NCBI RefSeq assembly: GCF_003316845.1
Contig: NZ_QMIK01000001.1
Location: 1-64,000 of the forward strand
Length of the DNA: 64,000 nucleotides
Source of the DNA: Cognataquiflexum aquatile
Lineage (GTDB): Bacteria > Bacteroidota > Bacteroidia > Cytophagales > Cyclobacteriaceae
Direction: 5' to 3'
Part shown: positions 35,197-44,747 of the stretch, one piece after another
Layout of the letters: the number at the start of each line of letters is the position of its first letter
How positions within the stretch are numbered: position 1 is the first letter of the stretch
Program-made: the position numbers and the translations under genes
The notes under the pieces: generated by a model
What the model was told of the DNA's origin: nothing
The model's database searches: none
Seen by the model: only the letters and a program-made list of their open reading frames with translations

Positions 35197-36264
35197 TTAT
35201 TTTTTGTCAGCAACGCACCTGAATCCTACATTGGAAGTACCGCTGTCGTAAGCGTGTCCCTGTCTGGCTGAAGGCCGGTAATTGATACAGTAATCATCCG
35301 CACAGAGGAAAGAACCCCCTTTGATGACTTTTTCAATGGCATAAGGATTATCAGGATTATAACATTTGCTGATTGCACTGTCGAGTGCAGGTGCTTCACC
35401 TGACATTCTGAGAAATGTGGCCGCATCAAACCAGTCACTTGTCATTTCCCAAACATTGCCTATGATGTCATAAAGTCCAAAATCGTTTGGCGGAAAGCTT
35501 TTGACAGGTGCAGAGCCCAAAAAACCATCCCTTCCTTCATTGGCATGTGGAAAATCCCCTTGGAAAGTATTCGCCATGAATTGCCCGTTTGGCTGGAAAT
35601 CTACGCCCCACGCATAGCGTTGGCTTTCTTTTCCTCCCTTTGCGGCATATTCCCATTCTGCTTCTGTAGGCAACCGCTTTCCTGCCCATTTTGCGTAGGC
35701 TTCAGCATCTTCATCCGCCATATGCACGACGGGATGGTTTTCTTTTCCTTTGATACTACTTCCGGGACCTTCGGGGTGTTTCCAGCTTGCACCGTCTACC
35801 CATTTCCACCAAAGCGCTAGGTCATTTGATTGTGTCGAGACAGCCTGGGCAGGTGGAGAAAAAACCAAGGAACCGGGTTGCATGTCCTTATCAGCCGGTC
35901 GAGGGGTGCCGGGAGGAAGCTGAACTTTCATTTCTTCCCAATCCAATGGCCTTTCTGCAACGGTTATATAACCGGTCTCTTCCACAAATTTGGCATATTG
36001 GGCATTGGTCACCTCCGTCACATCCATATAAAAACCTTTGACTTCCTTCCGTACTGCAGGTCGTTCTACATGATAGGATTCCTTCTCATTTGTACCCATG
36101 GTAAAAGTACCTCCTTCAATCCATACCATCCCTTCCTTCGAAAAATCCGAGGCTTGCTGTATCTCATTTGCCTTGACTTCTACCTCTTTTTCCTTAGGAT
36201 TACATTGGGCAAAAAGAAATCCTGTCAACAAAACTGGAAATGCAAAATAGTGGGATTTTTTCAT
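35197..36264 (-). CDS. Formylglycine-generating enzyme family lipoprotein
   Basis: 355 residues. The start at 36264 (MKKSHYFAFP) gives a lipobox, GFLFAQC (Cys21). The upstream in-frame codons would put an unrelated stretch before the signal. The FGE domain spans about 45-350: IEGGTFTMGTNE, WAGKRLPTEAEWEYAAKGG, NVWEMTSDWF and the catalytic pair C321 and C326 in GGSFLCADDYC, followed by RPSARQ. It should oxidise the active-site Cys of the two arylsulfatases nearby. The lipobox suggests periplasmic action, which is inferred. Confidence 0.92.
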   Translation of the reverse strand: MKKSHYFAFPVLLTGFLFAQCNPKEKEVEVKANEIQQASDFSKEGMVWIEGGTFTMGTNEKESYHVERPAVRKEVKGFYMDVTEVTNAQYAKFVEETGYITVAERPLDWEEMKVQLPPGTPRPADKDMQPGSLVFSPPAQAVSTQSNDLALWWKWVDGASWKHPEGPGSSIKGKENHPVVHMADEDAEAYAKWAGKRLPTEAEWEYAAKGGKESQRYAWGVDFQPNGQFMANTFQGDFPHANEGRDGFLGSAPVKSFPPNDFGLYDIIGNVWEMTSDWFDAATFLRMSGEAPALDSAISKCYNPDNPYAIEKVIKGGSFLCADDYCINYRPSARQGHAYDSGTSNVGFRCVADKK

Positions 36265-36342
36265 TGGTGGGTTTAAATTTTGTTTCATAAAGGTAGGGGA
36301 GTCCAAGAATATTAGCAATATCTGGTTTTTGCCAGAAGGAAT

Positions 36343-36376
36343 AAAAAAACCTGCTCCCGAATAAAGGAACAGGTTT
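36343..36376 (-). terminator. Terminator after the 36401 gene
   Basis: On the minus strand CCTGTTCC / GGAGCAGG (one wobble) with a short loop is followed by TTTTTTTATT. It ends the transcript of the three upstream envelope genes, before FGE. Confidence 0.75.
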
Positions 36377-36400
36377 TGCAAGTTTCAGAATTTCAACAAA

Positions 36401-36862
36401 TTAAAGCTCCCCAATGAAAGGCAGTCTTTCAGTGATCGCTAGAAGAATGGTATTCTGAACGTAGTTTTCCAACTGGACAAACTTCGCTGCGTTGATCGCA
36501 CCGATAGATTTCTTTATTTTTTTATAATGCTTGGCAGTGAGACCGTTGAGACCTGCATTGTTTTTCATGGCCTTCATCGCCAATGCATCCGCGTCTGCTT
36601 CAGTAAGTTTCGGCAACTTTTCAAGATATTCATTGATGATAAATACTCTTTCCTTCATCAGCTCTCTTCTTTCTACTTCATAAGCTTCATAGACTGGCCA
36701 AAATGGGGAATCTGCAGGCAGTGCCATATACTGCTCTACCAATGCACGCTTTTCCATTCCAAAAGCAGATTGGATAAGTTTGATCTCATCGTTGATTTGC
36801 TGTGCATTGCTGATCAGAGGAAGAGCAAAGAAAATCAATAGGGCAAATAATTTTGTTTTCAT
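36401..36862 (-). CDS. Exported helical hypothetical protein
   Basis: 153 residues with signal peptide 1-20 (LISNAQ). The mature part is helical and charged (YEVERRELMKERVFIINEYL), ending in a hydrophobic segment. No motif is recognised. It may be a periplasmic chaperone-like or binding protein, but the sequence does not decide. It is third in a minus-strand run after the 37505 and 36898 genes. Confidence 0.7.
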   Translation of the reverse strand: MKTKLFALLIFFALPLISNAQQINDEIKLIQSAFGMEKRALVEQYMALPADSPFWPVYEAYEVERRELMKERVFIINEYLEKLPKLTEADADALAMKAMKNNAGLNGLTAKHYKKIKKSIGAINAAKFVQLENYVQNTILLAITERLPFIGEL

Positions 36863-36897
36863 AAGAGGTTTTTAAATTAAAGATTAGATTGTGTTTT

Positions 36898-37500
36898 TTA
36901 TTTGTTAAAATTCAGCATTACAAAACCTAGGTTAAATCCCATCATGGAATGTGCCCGCATGTCGGTGTTTTCGAAGGTCTGATAATATTTTGAAGACAAT
37001 TTGATGCCGACATAGTCACTCAGTTGATAAATGGCACCTATTTCAGGACGGATGATAAATTGCCTGGCTTCGGTTTTTTCCACAAATATGCCCATACTGA
37101 CTGTCTGCGTATTGATCCCAAAACCGGCCCCCATGGCTATGAATGGTTTAAAGGATTTATCGGCATTGAAAATGTAGATGGCAGATGCCATTATTGGAGT
37201 GATTTTGAGGTACCTGTATTGCATTCCACTCAGAGAGGCTGTTCCCTGTTCAAAAATTTGGTCTGGAACTTCCTCATAGAAATTCATCGTACCAAATTCA
37301 ACACCGTATCCAAAATTGTTTTCATTCATTTTATAGAATTCAAAATTCGCTCCACGGCCTGTAAAATTACCGGTAAAATCTGCCGTTGTGCCCAAAGGCA
37401 AAGCAGGTGCAAAATTAAGTTGAATCATCGTCCCCTGTCCAAAAACCTGGATTGAGGACAGGCTGATCAATAACAAGGTGAGGTATATGTAGAATTTCAT
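36898..37500 (-). CDS. Outer-membrane beta-barrel protein
   Basis: 200 residues; signal peptide about 1-21 (SIQVFGQ). The strands alternate (MIQLNFAPALPLGTTADFTG, then FKPFIAMGAGFGINTQTV), ending in LGFVMLNFNK. This fits an 8-strand porin-like barrel of the OmpW/OprF-N type. It starts 4 bases after the stop of the DUF4136 lipoprotein gene, a tight operon arrangement. Confidence 0.75.
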   Translation of the reverse strand: MKFYIYLTLLLISLSSIQVFGQGTMIQLNFAPALPLGTTADFTGNFTGRGANFEFYKMNENNFGYGVEFGTMNFYEEVPDQIFEQGTASLSGMQYRYLKITPIMASAIYIFNADKSFKPFIAMGAGFGINTQTVSMGIFVEKTEARQFIIRPEIGAIYQLSDYVGIKLSSKYYQTFENTDMRAHSMMGFNLGFVMLNFNK

Positions 37501-37504
37501 AAAA

Positions 37505-38143
37505 TCACTTTTGGATGTAAGGGGATTGGATAAATGCTTGATTGATTCCTGCTACAGCCCGATCTGTATTGCTTGTCTGAGAACCTGTCAATGCGCCGTT
37601 GACAATAACCACCCAATCTACTTCAAGCTCATTGGTCGAACTGGTTCCTCTCATATTGACCATTTGAACAACCAAAGAATTTGTAGAAACTGAAGTCACA
37701 ACCAAAGGCTGGAATCCCGGATAACGCCATCCAAATCCAGTTCCAATATTTGGAATCCACCATTCCCAAAACCACCAATTGTAATCAAATAATAAAGAAT
37801 TACTTTCAGGTACATATGGAAGAATGATAAAATCAGGATCTGAAAATTGATTGACCTGAGTATATCCCCGAGACAACATATTTGCACGGATAGCTCCAAG
37901 AATACTTCTTCCGGCTACAAAATCTATGAAAGGCGGCTGTTGCCCTTGAGGAGGAGGGTTTTCGCTGATAATTGGGACATTTTCAGGTATGGCGAAAGTA
38001 GTCCCTTGGGCAAAATCAAAGTCAGGGTTGAAATTGGTGTAGACGACATCAAGCGTGGTGACGTCTTCAGGGAGATCAGGTGCGCATCCAAAAGATGCCA
38101 TCAACCCTAAGACTAAAGCTAAGCAAGGGAAATTGAACTTCAT
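37505..38143 (-). CDS. DUF4136-family lipoprotein
   Basis: 212 residues with a lipobox, LMASFGC (Cys about 20). The DUF4136 pattern is present: VVYTNFNPDFDFAQGTTFAI, then GRSILGAIRANMLSRGYTQV and DPDFIILPYV. DUF4136 proteins are outer-membrane-associated lipoproteins of unknown role. First gene of the minus-strand envelope run; divergent from the 38337 receptor-regulator with a 193-base gap. Confidence 0.8.
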   Translation of the reverse strand: MKFNFPCLALVLGLMASFGCAPDLPEDVTTLDVVYTNFNPDFDFAQGTTFAIPENVPIISENPPPQGQQPPFIDFVAGRSILGAIRANMLSRGYTQVNQFSDPDFIILPYVPESNSLLFDYNWWFWEWWIPNIGTGFGWRYPGFQPLVVTSVSTNSLVVQMVNMRGTSSTNELEVDWVVIVNGALTGSQTSNTDRAVAGINQAFIQSPYIQK

Positions 38144-38336
38144 TACTGGTTGGGAATTTTATATAATAAAAACAGTGGATCAAATGTATGAATAGTTTTT
38201 TGGAAAATCCAAAACAACAGAATTTGTGATGGTCATTCGTGAGAATATTTCAGGAATATTGGCAGGATTAGAGGTATTGGAAATTTAATTTATAATTTGC
38301 AACTTCATAGTGAAGTAACCATAAAATGATTTTAGT

Positions 38337-39500
38337 ATGGAAGTAGCCCTCGATTGGAAAAACATTTTTTACGTATTTTCGCAGTTTGTCGGGTTTTTGG
38401 TGGGGTTGGTTTTGATTTTTTTTGGGTTCCGAAAAAACCGACAAAACATACTTCTTGGTTTTAATTTCTTAGTTTTAACCTACAGTTCTTTTATCATCTG
38501 GCTCATTACTACCTCTTACTTTGTGTACTTTCCACAGTTGTATCGGACAGGTAATTTTACGGGTCTTTTGTTTATGCCCATGATGTACCTGTACATCAGG
38601 ATGGTGGTGACAGGCAAAAAACTTCAATGGAAGGATGCGCTGCACCTGATTATTCCTTTGGTTTTTTTAGTGGATTATTGGCCTGTTCTGGTTTTGGATA
38701 GTGCTGATAAATTGGCGCTTATCCGGTCAGAAATATCCAACCCTGCATTATTTACCGCTTTCAAACAATCAAGGTTTTTTCCTGCCAATTTTTACACACC
38801 GTTTAGGTCATTTGTTCTTTCGATTTATTGGCTCCTTTCGGTGTATTTGGTTTGGCAAGGAACCAAGAAAAATGACAAAGAAGGTTTTGCAAAAGAATGG
38901 TTTGTATGGATTCAGGTTTTTTTGGTATTGGAATTTTTTGTCTTTTTCCCCTTTTTCTTGTTATTCTGGACGGTAGATCCCATCACAACCTTTCATTTGG
39001 TCCATATTGCCATAGTACTTCTGAATTTGTCCACTGCGTTTTCTCTTTTGTTTTTCCCAAAAATCCTTTACGGTTTGGATAAAGAATTATTTGTAAATCA
39101 GCTTAAGAAGCAAAAGTCCAAAACTGAAATCATGGACAATATTTCAGTGGAAAAATCCACCGAAATTGAGAAAAAAATAAAAACAGCGCTCGAAGAAAAC
39201 AAAAGGTACCTGCAGCACGGCTATTCTATACATGACCTGTCTGAGGATACAGGGGTTCCAACCTACCTGCTAACCATGTACATCAATAAGGTTTTGGATT
39301 CCAGTTTTACAGACCTGATCAATAAAAAAAGGATAGAAGAATGCTGTCTGCTGATGGCTTCAGGGAAATACTCCCATTTGGCAATTGAAGGATTTGCTAC
39401 CCTTTGTGGGTTCAACAACCGTAATTCATTTTCGTTGGCTTTCAAGAAGTTTAAGGATATGTCTCCCTCTGCCTACTACAAAGTCAATTCGATTAAGTAA
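38337..39500 (+). CDS. 7TM-AraC receptor-regulator (paralogue 2)
   Basis: 387 residues. Seven hydrophobic segments in about 10-245, with the conserved loop FKQSRFFPANFYTPFRS and inner-loop KLQWKDALH. The AraC domain (about 285-385) has INKKRIEECCLLMASGKYSH and CGFNNRNSFSLAFKKFKD. It is most like the next gene (paralogue 3): both have an F-Y-T-P-F-R-S loop. It has no enzyme gene of its own before paralogue 3. Confidence 0.88.
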   Translation: MEVALDWKNIFYVFSQFVGFLVGLVLIFFGFRKNRQNILLGFNFLVLTYSSFIIWLITTSYFVYFPQLYRTGNFTGLLFMPMMYLYIRMVVTGKKLQWKDALHLIIPLVFLVDYWPVLVLDSADKLALIRSEISNPALFTAFKQSRFFPANFYTPFRSFVLSIYWLLSVYLVWQGTKKNDKEGFAKEWFVWIQVFLVLEFFVFFPFFLLFWTVDPITTFHLVHIAIVLLNLSTAFSLLFFPKILYGLDKELFVNQLKKQKSKTEIMDNISVEKSTEIEKKIKTALEENKRYLQHGYSIHDLSEDTGVPTYLLTMYINKVLDSSFTDLINKKRIEECCLLMASGKYSHLAIEGFATLCGFNNRNSFSLAFKKFKDMSPSAYYKVNSIK

Positions 39501-39735
39501 CCAACAAATCCTTTCTACTTCCTTCTGTTGGGATTTTGGAAATACTATTAACATCCTCAAGATCTTCTAATTCCGCCAAATTAGTTCACTTAAGAGATTG
39601 TATACTCTTAATTGATGTCATTTCAAAGTTGAAAAAAGAACAGCCAATATTTTGTCATATTTTACAAAATTTCGATAGTTTCGTACAGAGTTAAGGTTTC
39701 ATAGTTTCATTTTACCCTTCCGTTGACTTAATTTT

Positions 39736-40890
39736 ATGGAAATCACCGCAATAAACTTATTTTTTCTTTTCACGATGTTTATTGGGTCTTTGGTGGGTTT
39801 GGTTTTGATTTATTTTGGGTTCCAAAAAAACCGCCATAATATCCTTCTTGGGATCAATTTTTTATTGCTTACCTACATGTCTTTGATTGTATGGCTTATT
39901 ACTTCCGGATATTATTTTCATTTGCCATTTATTTACAGGACGGGTAATTTGGCAGGATTCCTGTTTATGCCATTGATGTATATGTATATCCGAATGGTTC
40001 TTACTGGAAAGGCACTGGCATGGAAAGATCTTATTCACTTGCTGCCATTTCTGGTCATTTTGTTGGATTTTTGGCCTTTATTCATGTTGGACAATGTAGA
40101 AAAACAGGTATTAATCCATTCAGAAATTTCCAATCCGGTTTTGTTTACAACCTATACCCAAAGCCGATTTTTTTCTTTTGATTTCTACACACCGTTTAGG
40201 TCAGTGGCTTTGGCGTTTTATTGGATACTTTCTGTTGCCCTCGTTTGGGCCAATACAAAAAAGCATGATATAAAAGGCTTTGCCAAAGAGTGGTTTGCAT
40301 GGATTAAGATTTTTTTGGGATTGGAATTATTGGTCTTTTTTCCTTTCCTTCTTTTATTTTGGGCGATAGATCCCTTGACAAATTTTTTTATGGTTCATCT
40401 GACGATAGTTATTTTAACCATTGTTACAGGTTTTTCTTTGGTGTTTTTCCCAAAAATCCTTTACGGGATGGACCAAAACCTGTTTGTGGAGCAATCCATC
40501 AAGAGCAAGCCTGAAAAGAATGAAACACTTTCTGAACAAAAGACCAGAGAGATCGAATCAAAACTTGATTTGGTCCTAACAAAAGATAAAAAATTTCTCC
40601 AACACGGATACTCTATCCATTCTTTGGCGGCCGATACTGATATTCCTGTGTATTTATTGACGCTATATATCAACCACCACCTCAACACAAATTTTTCAGA
40701 TTTGATCAATCAAAAGAGAATCGAGGAATCCTGTAAGCTGATTCAATCAGGGAAGTTTGAACACCTTTCTATACATGGTCTCGCAGAAATCTCAGGGTTC
40801 AATAACAGAAACTCATTTACCCTTTCTTTTCAAAAGTTCAAAAATGTTTCCCCTTCGGCTTTTATCAAATCTGCAAAGGCAAAAACATAG
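39736..40890 (+). CDS. 7TM-AraC receptor-regulator (paralogue 3)
   Basis: 384 residues with the same layout. Loop YTQSRFFSFDFYTPFRS, inner loop ALAWKDLIH, AraC domain with INQKRIEESCKLIQSGKFEH and SGFNNRNSFTLSFQKFKN. It is 235 bases after paralogue 2 and directly precedes the alkyl-sulfatase gene, which it may control. The tandem pair looks like a recent duplication. Confidence 0.88.
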   Translation: MEITAINLFFLFTMFIGSLVGLVLIYFGFQKNRHNILLGINFLLLTYMSLIVWLITSGYYFHLPFIYRTGNLAGFLFMPLMYMYIRMVLTGKALAWKDLIHLLPFLVILLDFWPLFMLDNVEKQVLIHSEISNPVLFTTYTQSRFFSFDFYTPFRSVALAFYWILSVALVWANTKKHDIKGFAKEWFAWIKIFLGLELLVFFPFLLLFWAIDPLTNFFMVHLTIVILTIVTGFSLVFFPKILYGMDQNLFVEQSIKSKPEKNETLSEQKTREIESKLDLVLTKDKKFLQHGYSIHSLAADTDIPVYLLTLYINHHLNTNFSDLINQKRIEESCKLIQSGKFEHLSIHGLAEISGFNNRNSFTLSFQKFKNVSPSAFIKSAKAKT

Positions 40891-41007
40891 AATATATCTC
40901 GCCAATTTTGTACAAAGATTGGCATCTAAGTCCTTTCAACCTTCCTTTCCATCTAATGCCTCGGTAAATTTAAGGGTTAATTTAAACTTATAACATATAG
41001 AAAATTT

Positions 41008-43119
41008 ATGGGCACAAATCCAGTAAATAAAATCCTACTGATTCCGTTTTTGATGGTTGCATTGTTAACCCAAATCAGTTGTAATAACCAGAGTACCGAA
41101 ACTACAGACGCCGAAACTTCTGGATCCGATTTGGCGGTGAGTGACCACTTCGATGCAAAGGGGAAAGGTCCATCCAAACACACCTTGGCAATATGGGAGA
41201 ATTGGAAAAAGACTTTGCCATTTGAAGATAAAAGGGATTTTGAAGAAGCCCAAAAAGGCTTTATTGCCGCACCGGACTTCAGACAGATAAAAAATGCCGA
41301 GGGTAGGGTTATTTGGGATATAGGCAGGTACGATTTCCTTTTGAAAGAACAGGATTACCAAACAATACACCCGTCTCTGCAACGAATCGCCACGCTTAAT
41401 ATGGGTTACGGTTTGTATAAAGTTTCGGATGGTATCTACCAAGTCCGTGGCTTCGATTTATCCAATATGACCTTGGTTGAAGGAAAGACAGGTTGGATTC
41501 TAATTGATGTCTTGACTACTAAAGAAACATCGGCTGCAGCCTTAAAATTTGCTAACGAGCAGTTGGGAGAAAGGCCTGTCAGGGCGGTGATATATTCTCA
41601 TACTCACGCTGACCATTTCGGAGGTATAAGGGGAGTTGTCAATGAGGAAGATGTTATTGCCGGTAAAGTGAAAATCATTGCTCCAGAAGGATTCATGAAC
41701 TTTGCAGTATCTGAGAACGTGATCGCAGGTAACGCGATGAATAGAAGGTTGTTTTATCAATATGGCGTGCTATTGCCTGTAAGCCCTTATGGGCACGTAG
41801 ACCAAGCTTTGGCCAAGAATGTTTCTTCCGGAACACTGGGCTTAATAGCTCCTACTATTTCAATCAGGAAACCTGTCGAAGAACTCGTAGTTGACGGGCT
41901 AAGGATGATCTTCCATAATACCCCAAACACTGAGGCACCTGTTGAAATGAATACTTACATCCCTGAGAAAAAAGCATTGTGGATGGCTGAGAACGTTACT
42001 GCCACAATTCACAATATATATACCTTAAGGGGGGCTTTGGTACGGGATGCATTGACTTGGTCCAAAAAAATATCTGAGGCGCTCTATATGTTTGGAGAGG
42101 AAGCTGACGTCATGTTTGCATCACACCATTGGCCAAGATGGGGTAATGAAAGGGTACAGGAAGTTCTACGTGCACAGCGTGATACCTATGGTCATATTCA
42201 CAATACTGTTTTGAACCTGGCCAACCAAGGGGTGACAGTCAACGAAGTTCACAATGTATACGAAGTGCCCGCAAGCTTACAGAAGCAATGGTCCGTACGT
42301 TCTTATCATGGTTCTGTGGAGCATAACAGCCGGGCCATTATCAACAGGTATTTAGGCTATTGGGATGCCAACCCACTGACTTTAATTCCGATGCCGGAAA
42401 GAGAATCTGCACCGTTATTTGTTGAAATGATGGGCGGGTCCGGACCAATTATCGAAAAGGGTAAGGAACTTTTCGAAGAAGGAAAGTATAAGCATGCTGC
42501 CGAGCTTTTAAATAAATTGGTATTTGCAGAACCGGAAAACCAGGAAGCCAAGGACCTTTTGGCGGATTGTTATGAGCAGATAGGATACCAACAGGAAAGT
42601 ACAAGTGTCAGGAACAGTTTCTTGGCAGGTGCCTATGAGCTTCGAAACGGTATCCCTGGGGGCGAAATGCCTAAATCTGTTACTCCGGATATTATCCGTG
42701 CCATGAGCACTGAAACCTGGCTGGATTTTCTTGGTGTCAAACTCAACAGCAAAAAGGCAGAAGGAATCAACTTCAAGATGAACATCATTACCCCTGACAA
42801 CAATGAAAAATTCTTAGTCGAGCTTAGCAACTCTACACTGTCGAACCTTAAAGGGTTTACCGCTAAAAATGCTGACCTCACGCTGACCTTGAATCGCACA
42901 GACCTTAACCTGGCAATGATGGGCGTCAAAACCTTTGAAGATTTATTGAAAGAAGGAAAGGCTAAAGTAGAGGGGAATCCACAGATTCTTGCCCAATTGG
43001 TAGGCATGTTGGATGAATTTGATCCGAGATTTGAAATCCTCCCCGGTACAAAGAAAGACAAATTCCAAACAGCCAAAGGTGACGGGGGATTTGATGAGCC
43101 TGCTTTTGTTGAAGATTGA
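41008..43119 (+). CDS. Alkyl sulfatase of the SdsA type (MBL fold)
   Basis: 703 residues, lipobox TQISC (Cys25). The metallo-beta-lactamase domain has the full dinuclear site H198-x-H200-x-D202-H203 (YSHTHADHFGG), a Glu in MAENVTATIH and HH in ASHHWPRWGN. An alkyl-sulfatase dimerisation domain follows (about 385-530), then an SCP2-like C-terminal domain (about 570-690). In this family it cleaves primary alkyl sulfates to alcohol and sulfate. The lipobox places it at the membrane, facing the periplasm. It is followed by the barrel and DUF2490 genes. Confidence 0.93.
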   Translation: MGTNPVNKILLIPFLMVALLTQISCNNQSTETTDAETSGSDLAVSDHFDAKGKGPSKHTLAIWENWKKTLPFEDKRDFEEAQKGFIAAPDFRQIKNAEGRVIWDIGRYDFLLKEQDYQTIHPSLQRIATLNMGYGLYKVSDGIYQVRGFDLSNMTLVEGKTGWILIDVLTTKETSAAALKFANEQLGERPVRAVIYSHTHADHFGGIRGVVNEEDVIAGKVKIIAPEGFMNFAVSENVIAGNAMNRRLFYQYGVLLPVSPYGHVDQALAKNVSSGTLGLIAPTISIRKPVEELVVDGLRMIFHNTPNTEAPVEMNTYIPEKKALWMAENVTATIHNIYTLRGALVRDALTWSKKISEALYMFGEEADVMFASHHWPRWGNERVQEVLRAQRDTYGHIHNTVLNLANQGVTVNEVHNVYEVPASLQKQWSVRSYHGSVEHNSRAIINRYLGYWDANPLTLIPMPERESAPLFVEMMGGSGPIIEKGKELFEEGKYKHAAELLNKLVFAEPENQEAKDLLADCYEQIGYQQESTSVRNSFLAGAYELRNGIPGGEMPKSVTPDIIRAMSTETWLDFLGVKLNSKKAEGINFKMNIITPDNNEKFLVELSNSTLSNLKGFTAKNADLTLTLNRTDLNLAMMGVKTFEDLLKEGKAKVEGNPQILAQLVGMLDEFDPRFEILPGTKKDKFQTAKGDGGFDEPAFVED

Positions 43120-43164
43120 TTTTTTATTTTCGTCTCCAACCGAATATTTCTTTGGTGGTAAAAT

Positions 43165-43203
43165 GATTTCCTAAAATGAATCACTGGTTCATTTTAGGAA
43201 ATC
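43165..43203 (+). terminator. Perfect 16-base hairpin after alkyl sulfatase
   Basis: GATTTCCTAAAATGAA pairs fully with TTCATTTTAGGAAATC around a 7-base loop. There is no strong T run after it, so it may be a weak terminator, an mRNA-stabilising element or a small repeat. Confidence 0.5.
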
Positions 43204-43326
43204 TTTCGCTATTGGAGAGTTTCACTTCAATTCTTGCAATGATTGGTTTAATAGGTGCAATAATTTTTGAAATCCCAAATCCTTTGCTCCTATATTTAAT
43301 TGTTCAAAATTATATTCCCATCAAAA

Positions 43327-44562
43327 ATGAAAAAATCCCTTACTGTTGCATTGTTATTTGGTTTCCTGTTTTTTAGCCCTCTAGTTACATTTGGTCAAGA
43401 GGAAGAGAAGGCTCCCGAAAAAGTAGAGAAAAAAGAAAAGAAAGTTGATATTACGATTTTGCCTGTAATAGCGACCAACCCCACTGTCGGGGTTTTGTTT
43501 GGCGTATTGCCGGGTCTGAATTGGAATATGGGAACTCCGGAAGATACAAGAAACTCTACAGCTCTGATTGGTATTTATTATACTACGCTGAATCAGCTGT
43601 TCACCTCATTTAGATCCAACGCATTCACAAAAGGCGACGGCTTCAATCTATTGACAGATATAAGATTTAACCTCAACTCCCAGCCAACATATGGCCTTGG
43701 GTCAGAGATTCGAAGCCCCATAGTGGGTGATGGGGGAGGTGTCAACGATTATCCTTATCCACCTATTCCCGCTAATGAACAGATGGCATTCAATAATTTC
43801 AGGTTGTATCAGACTGTTCAGAAAAGGCACAAGCAAACCAATCTGTTTTATGGGATCGGTTACCATTTGGATATCTTTTGGAACATTGATGACAAGCAGC
43901 TTGACCTCGATGCCGAACCACAAAGAATTACCCACCACTACCGGTATCAAACCCTAAAAGGAATCAGTACCGAAAAATATTCACAATCAGGTCTTTCACT
44001 GAACACTACCTTTGATAGCCGGGATAATGTTGTAAACCCCTATGAAGGTCAATTGGCGGCTGTTTCTTTAAGGCTTTTTCCTGAGTTTCTTGGAAGTACA
44101 GTCAGTGCTTCACAGTTGTGGATGGAATACCGTACTTATGTAAACATGGATAAGAACCGCGATCGTAATATATTGGCTTTTTGGACATATGGATGGTTTG
44201 TTACAAGCGGCACTTCACCTTACCTTGCATTGCCGGCCATCGGATGGGATATGTTTGCCCGTTCAGGACGACCATTTACACATGGAAGGATAAGAGGAGA
44301 GGACCTGATGTATGCAGAAACTGAATGGAGGTTTCCATTGCAAAGAGATAAGAATAAGTGGGGGGGCGTCCTATTTGTGAATACTTCTACCGCAAGTAGC
44401 AGAACTGAAGACATTAGTCTGGCAAGTAATTTTGTATTTGGATATGGAGGAGGCTTGAGATTTATGATCAATGAGAAGAAAAGAGTTAATCTGGGACTTG
44501 ATTATGGTTTTGGTACAAACGGTGCACAGGGATTGTTCCTCAACCTCAATGAATACTTTTAA
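43327..44562 (+). CDS. POTRA-less Omp85-like outer-membrane barrel
   Basis: 411 residues from ATG 43327, chosen because it begins the signal peptide (MKKSLTVALLFGFLFF, then GQ). Strands start at once (LPVIATNPTVGVLFGVLPGL), with IGWDMFARSGRPFTHGRIRG, ETEWRFPLQRDKN and terminal LNEYF. An acidic/Lys-rich segment EEEKAPEKVEKKEKK precedes the barrel. It is downstream of the alkyl sulfatase and upstream of a DUF2490 gene, likely part of one module. Confidence 0.88.
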   Translation: MKKSLTVALLFGFLFFSPLVTFGQEEEKAPEKVEKKEKKVDITILPVIATNPTVGVLFGVLPGLNWNMGTPEDTRNSTALIGIYYTTLNQLFTSFRSNAFTKGDGFNLLTDIRFNLNSQPTYGLGSEIRSPIVGDGGGVNDYPYPPIPANEQMAFNNFRLYQTVQKRHKQTNLFYGIGYHLDIFWNIDDKQLDLDAEPQRITHHYRYQTLKGISTEKYSQSGLSLNTTFDSRDNVVNPYEGQLAAVSLRLFPEFLGSTVSASQLWMEYRTYVNMDKNRDRNILAFWTYGWFVTSGTSPYLALPAIGWDMFARSGRPFTHGRIRGEDLMYAETEWRFPLQRDKNKWGGVLFVNTSTASSRTEDISLASNFVFGYGGGLRFMINEKKRVNLGLDYGFGTNGAQGLFLNLNEYF

Positions 44563-44747
44563 CAAAACAGTGGCTTCTAGATAATTGATTTATTATTTGT
44601 TTGATTAAGGGTAGAAGGGTGAAAAACATTCCAAGGTCCGGGTACATAAAGTTGGGGTCGGTTTCTTTGTTAATGCTGGGCAATAACCATGTTGATGCAA
44701 TGAAACCCCTGGACGGGAAAAGTATCAAAGTGAAAACGGCCAAAAGG

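Noticed and set aside
43176-43376. 66-codon plus-strand frame
   Set aside because: It starts inside the hairpin and overlaps the signal-peptide region of the barrel gene in another frame.
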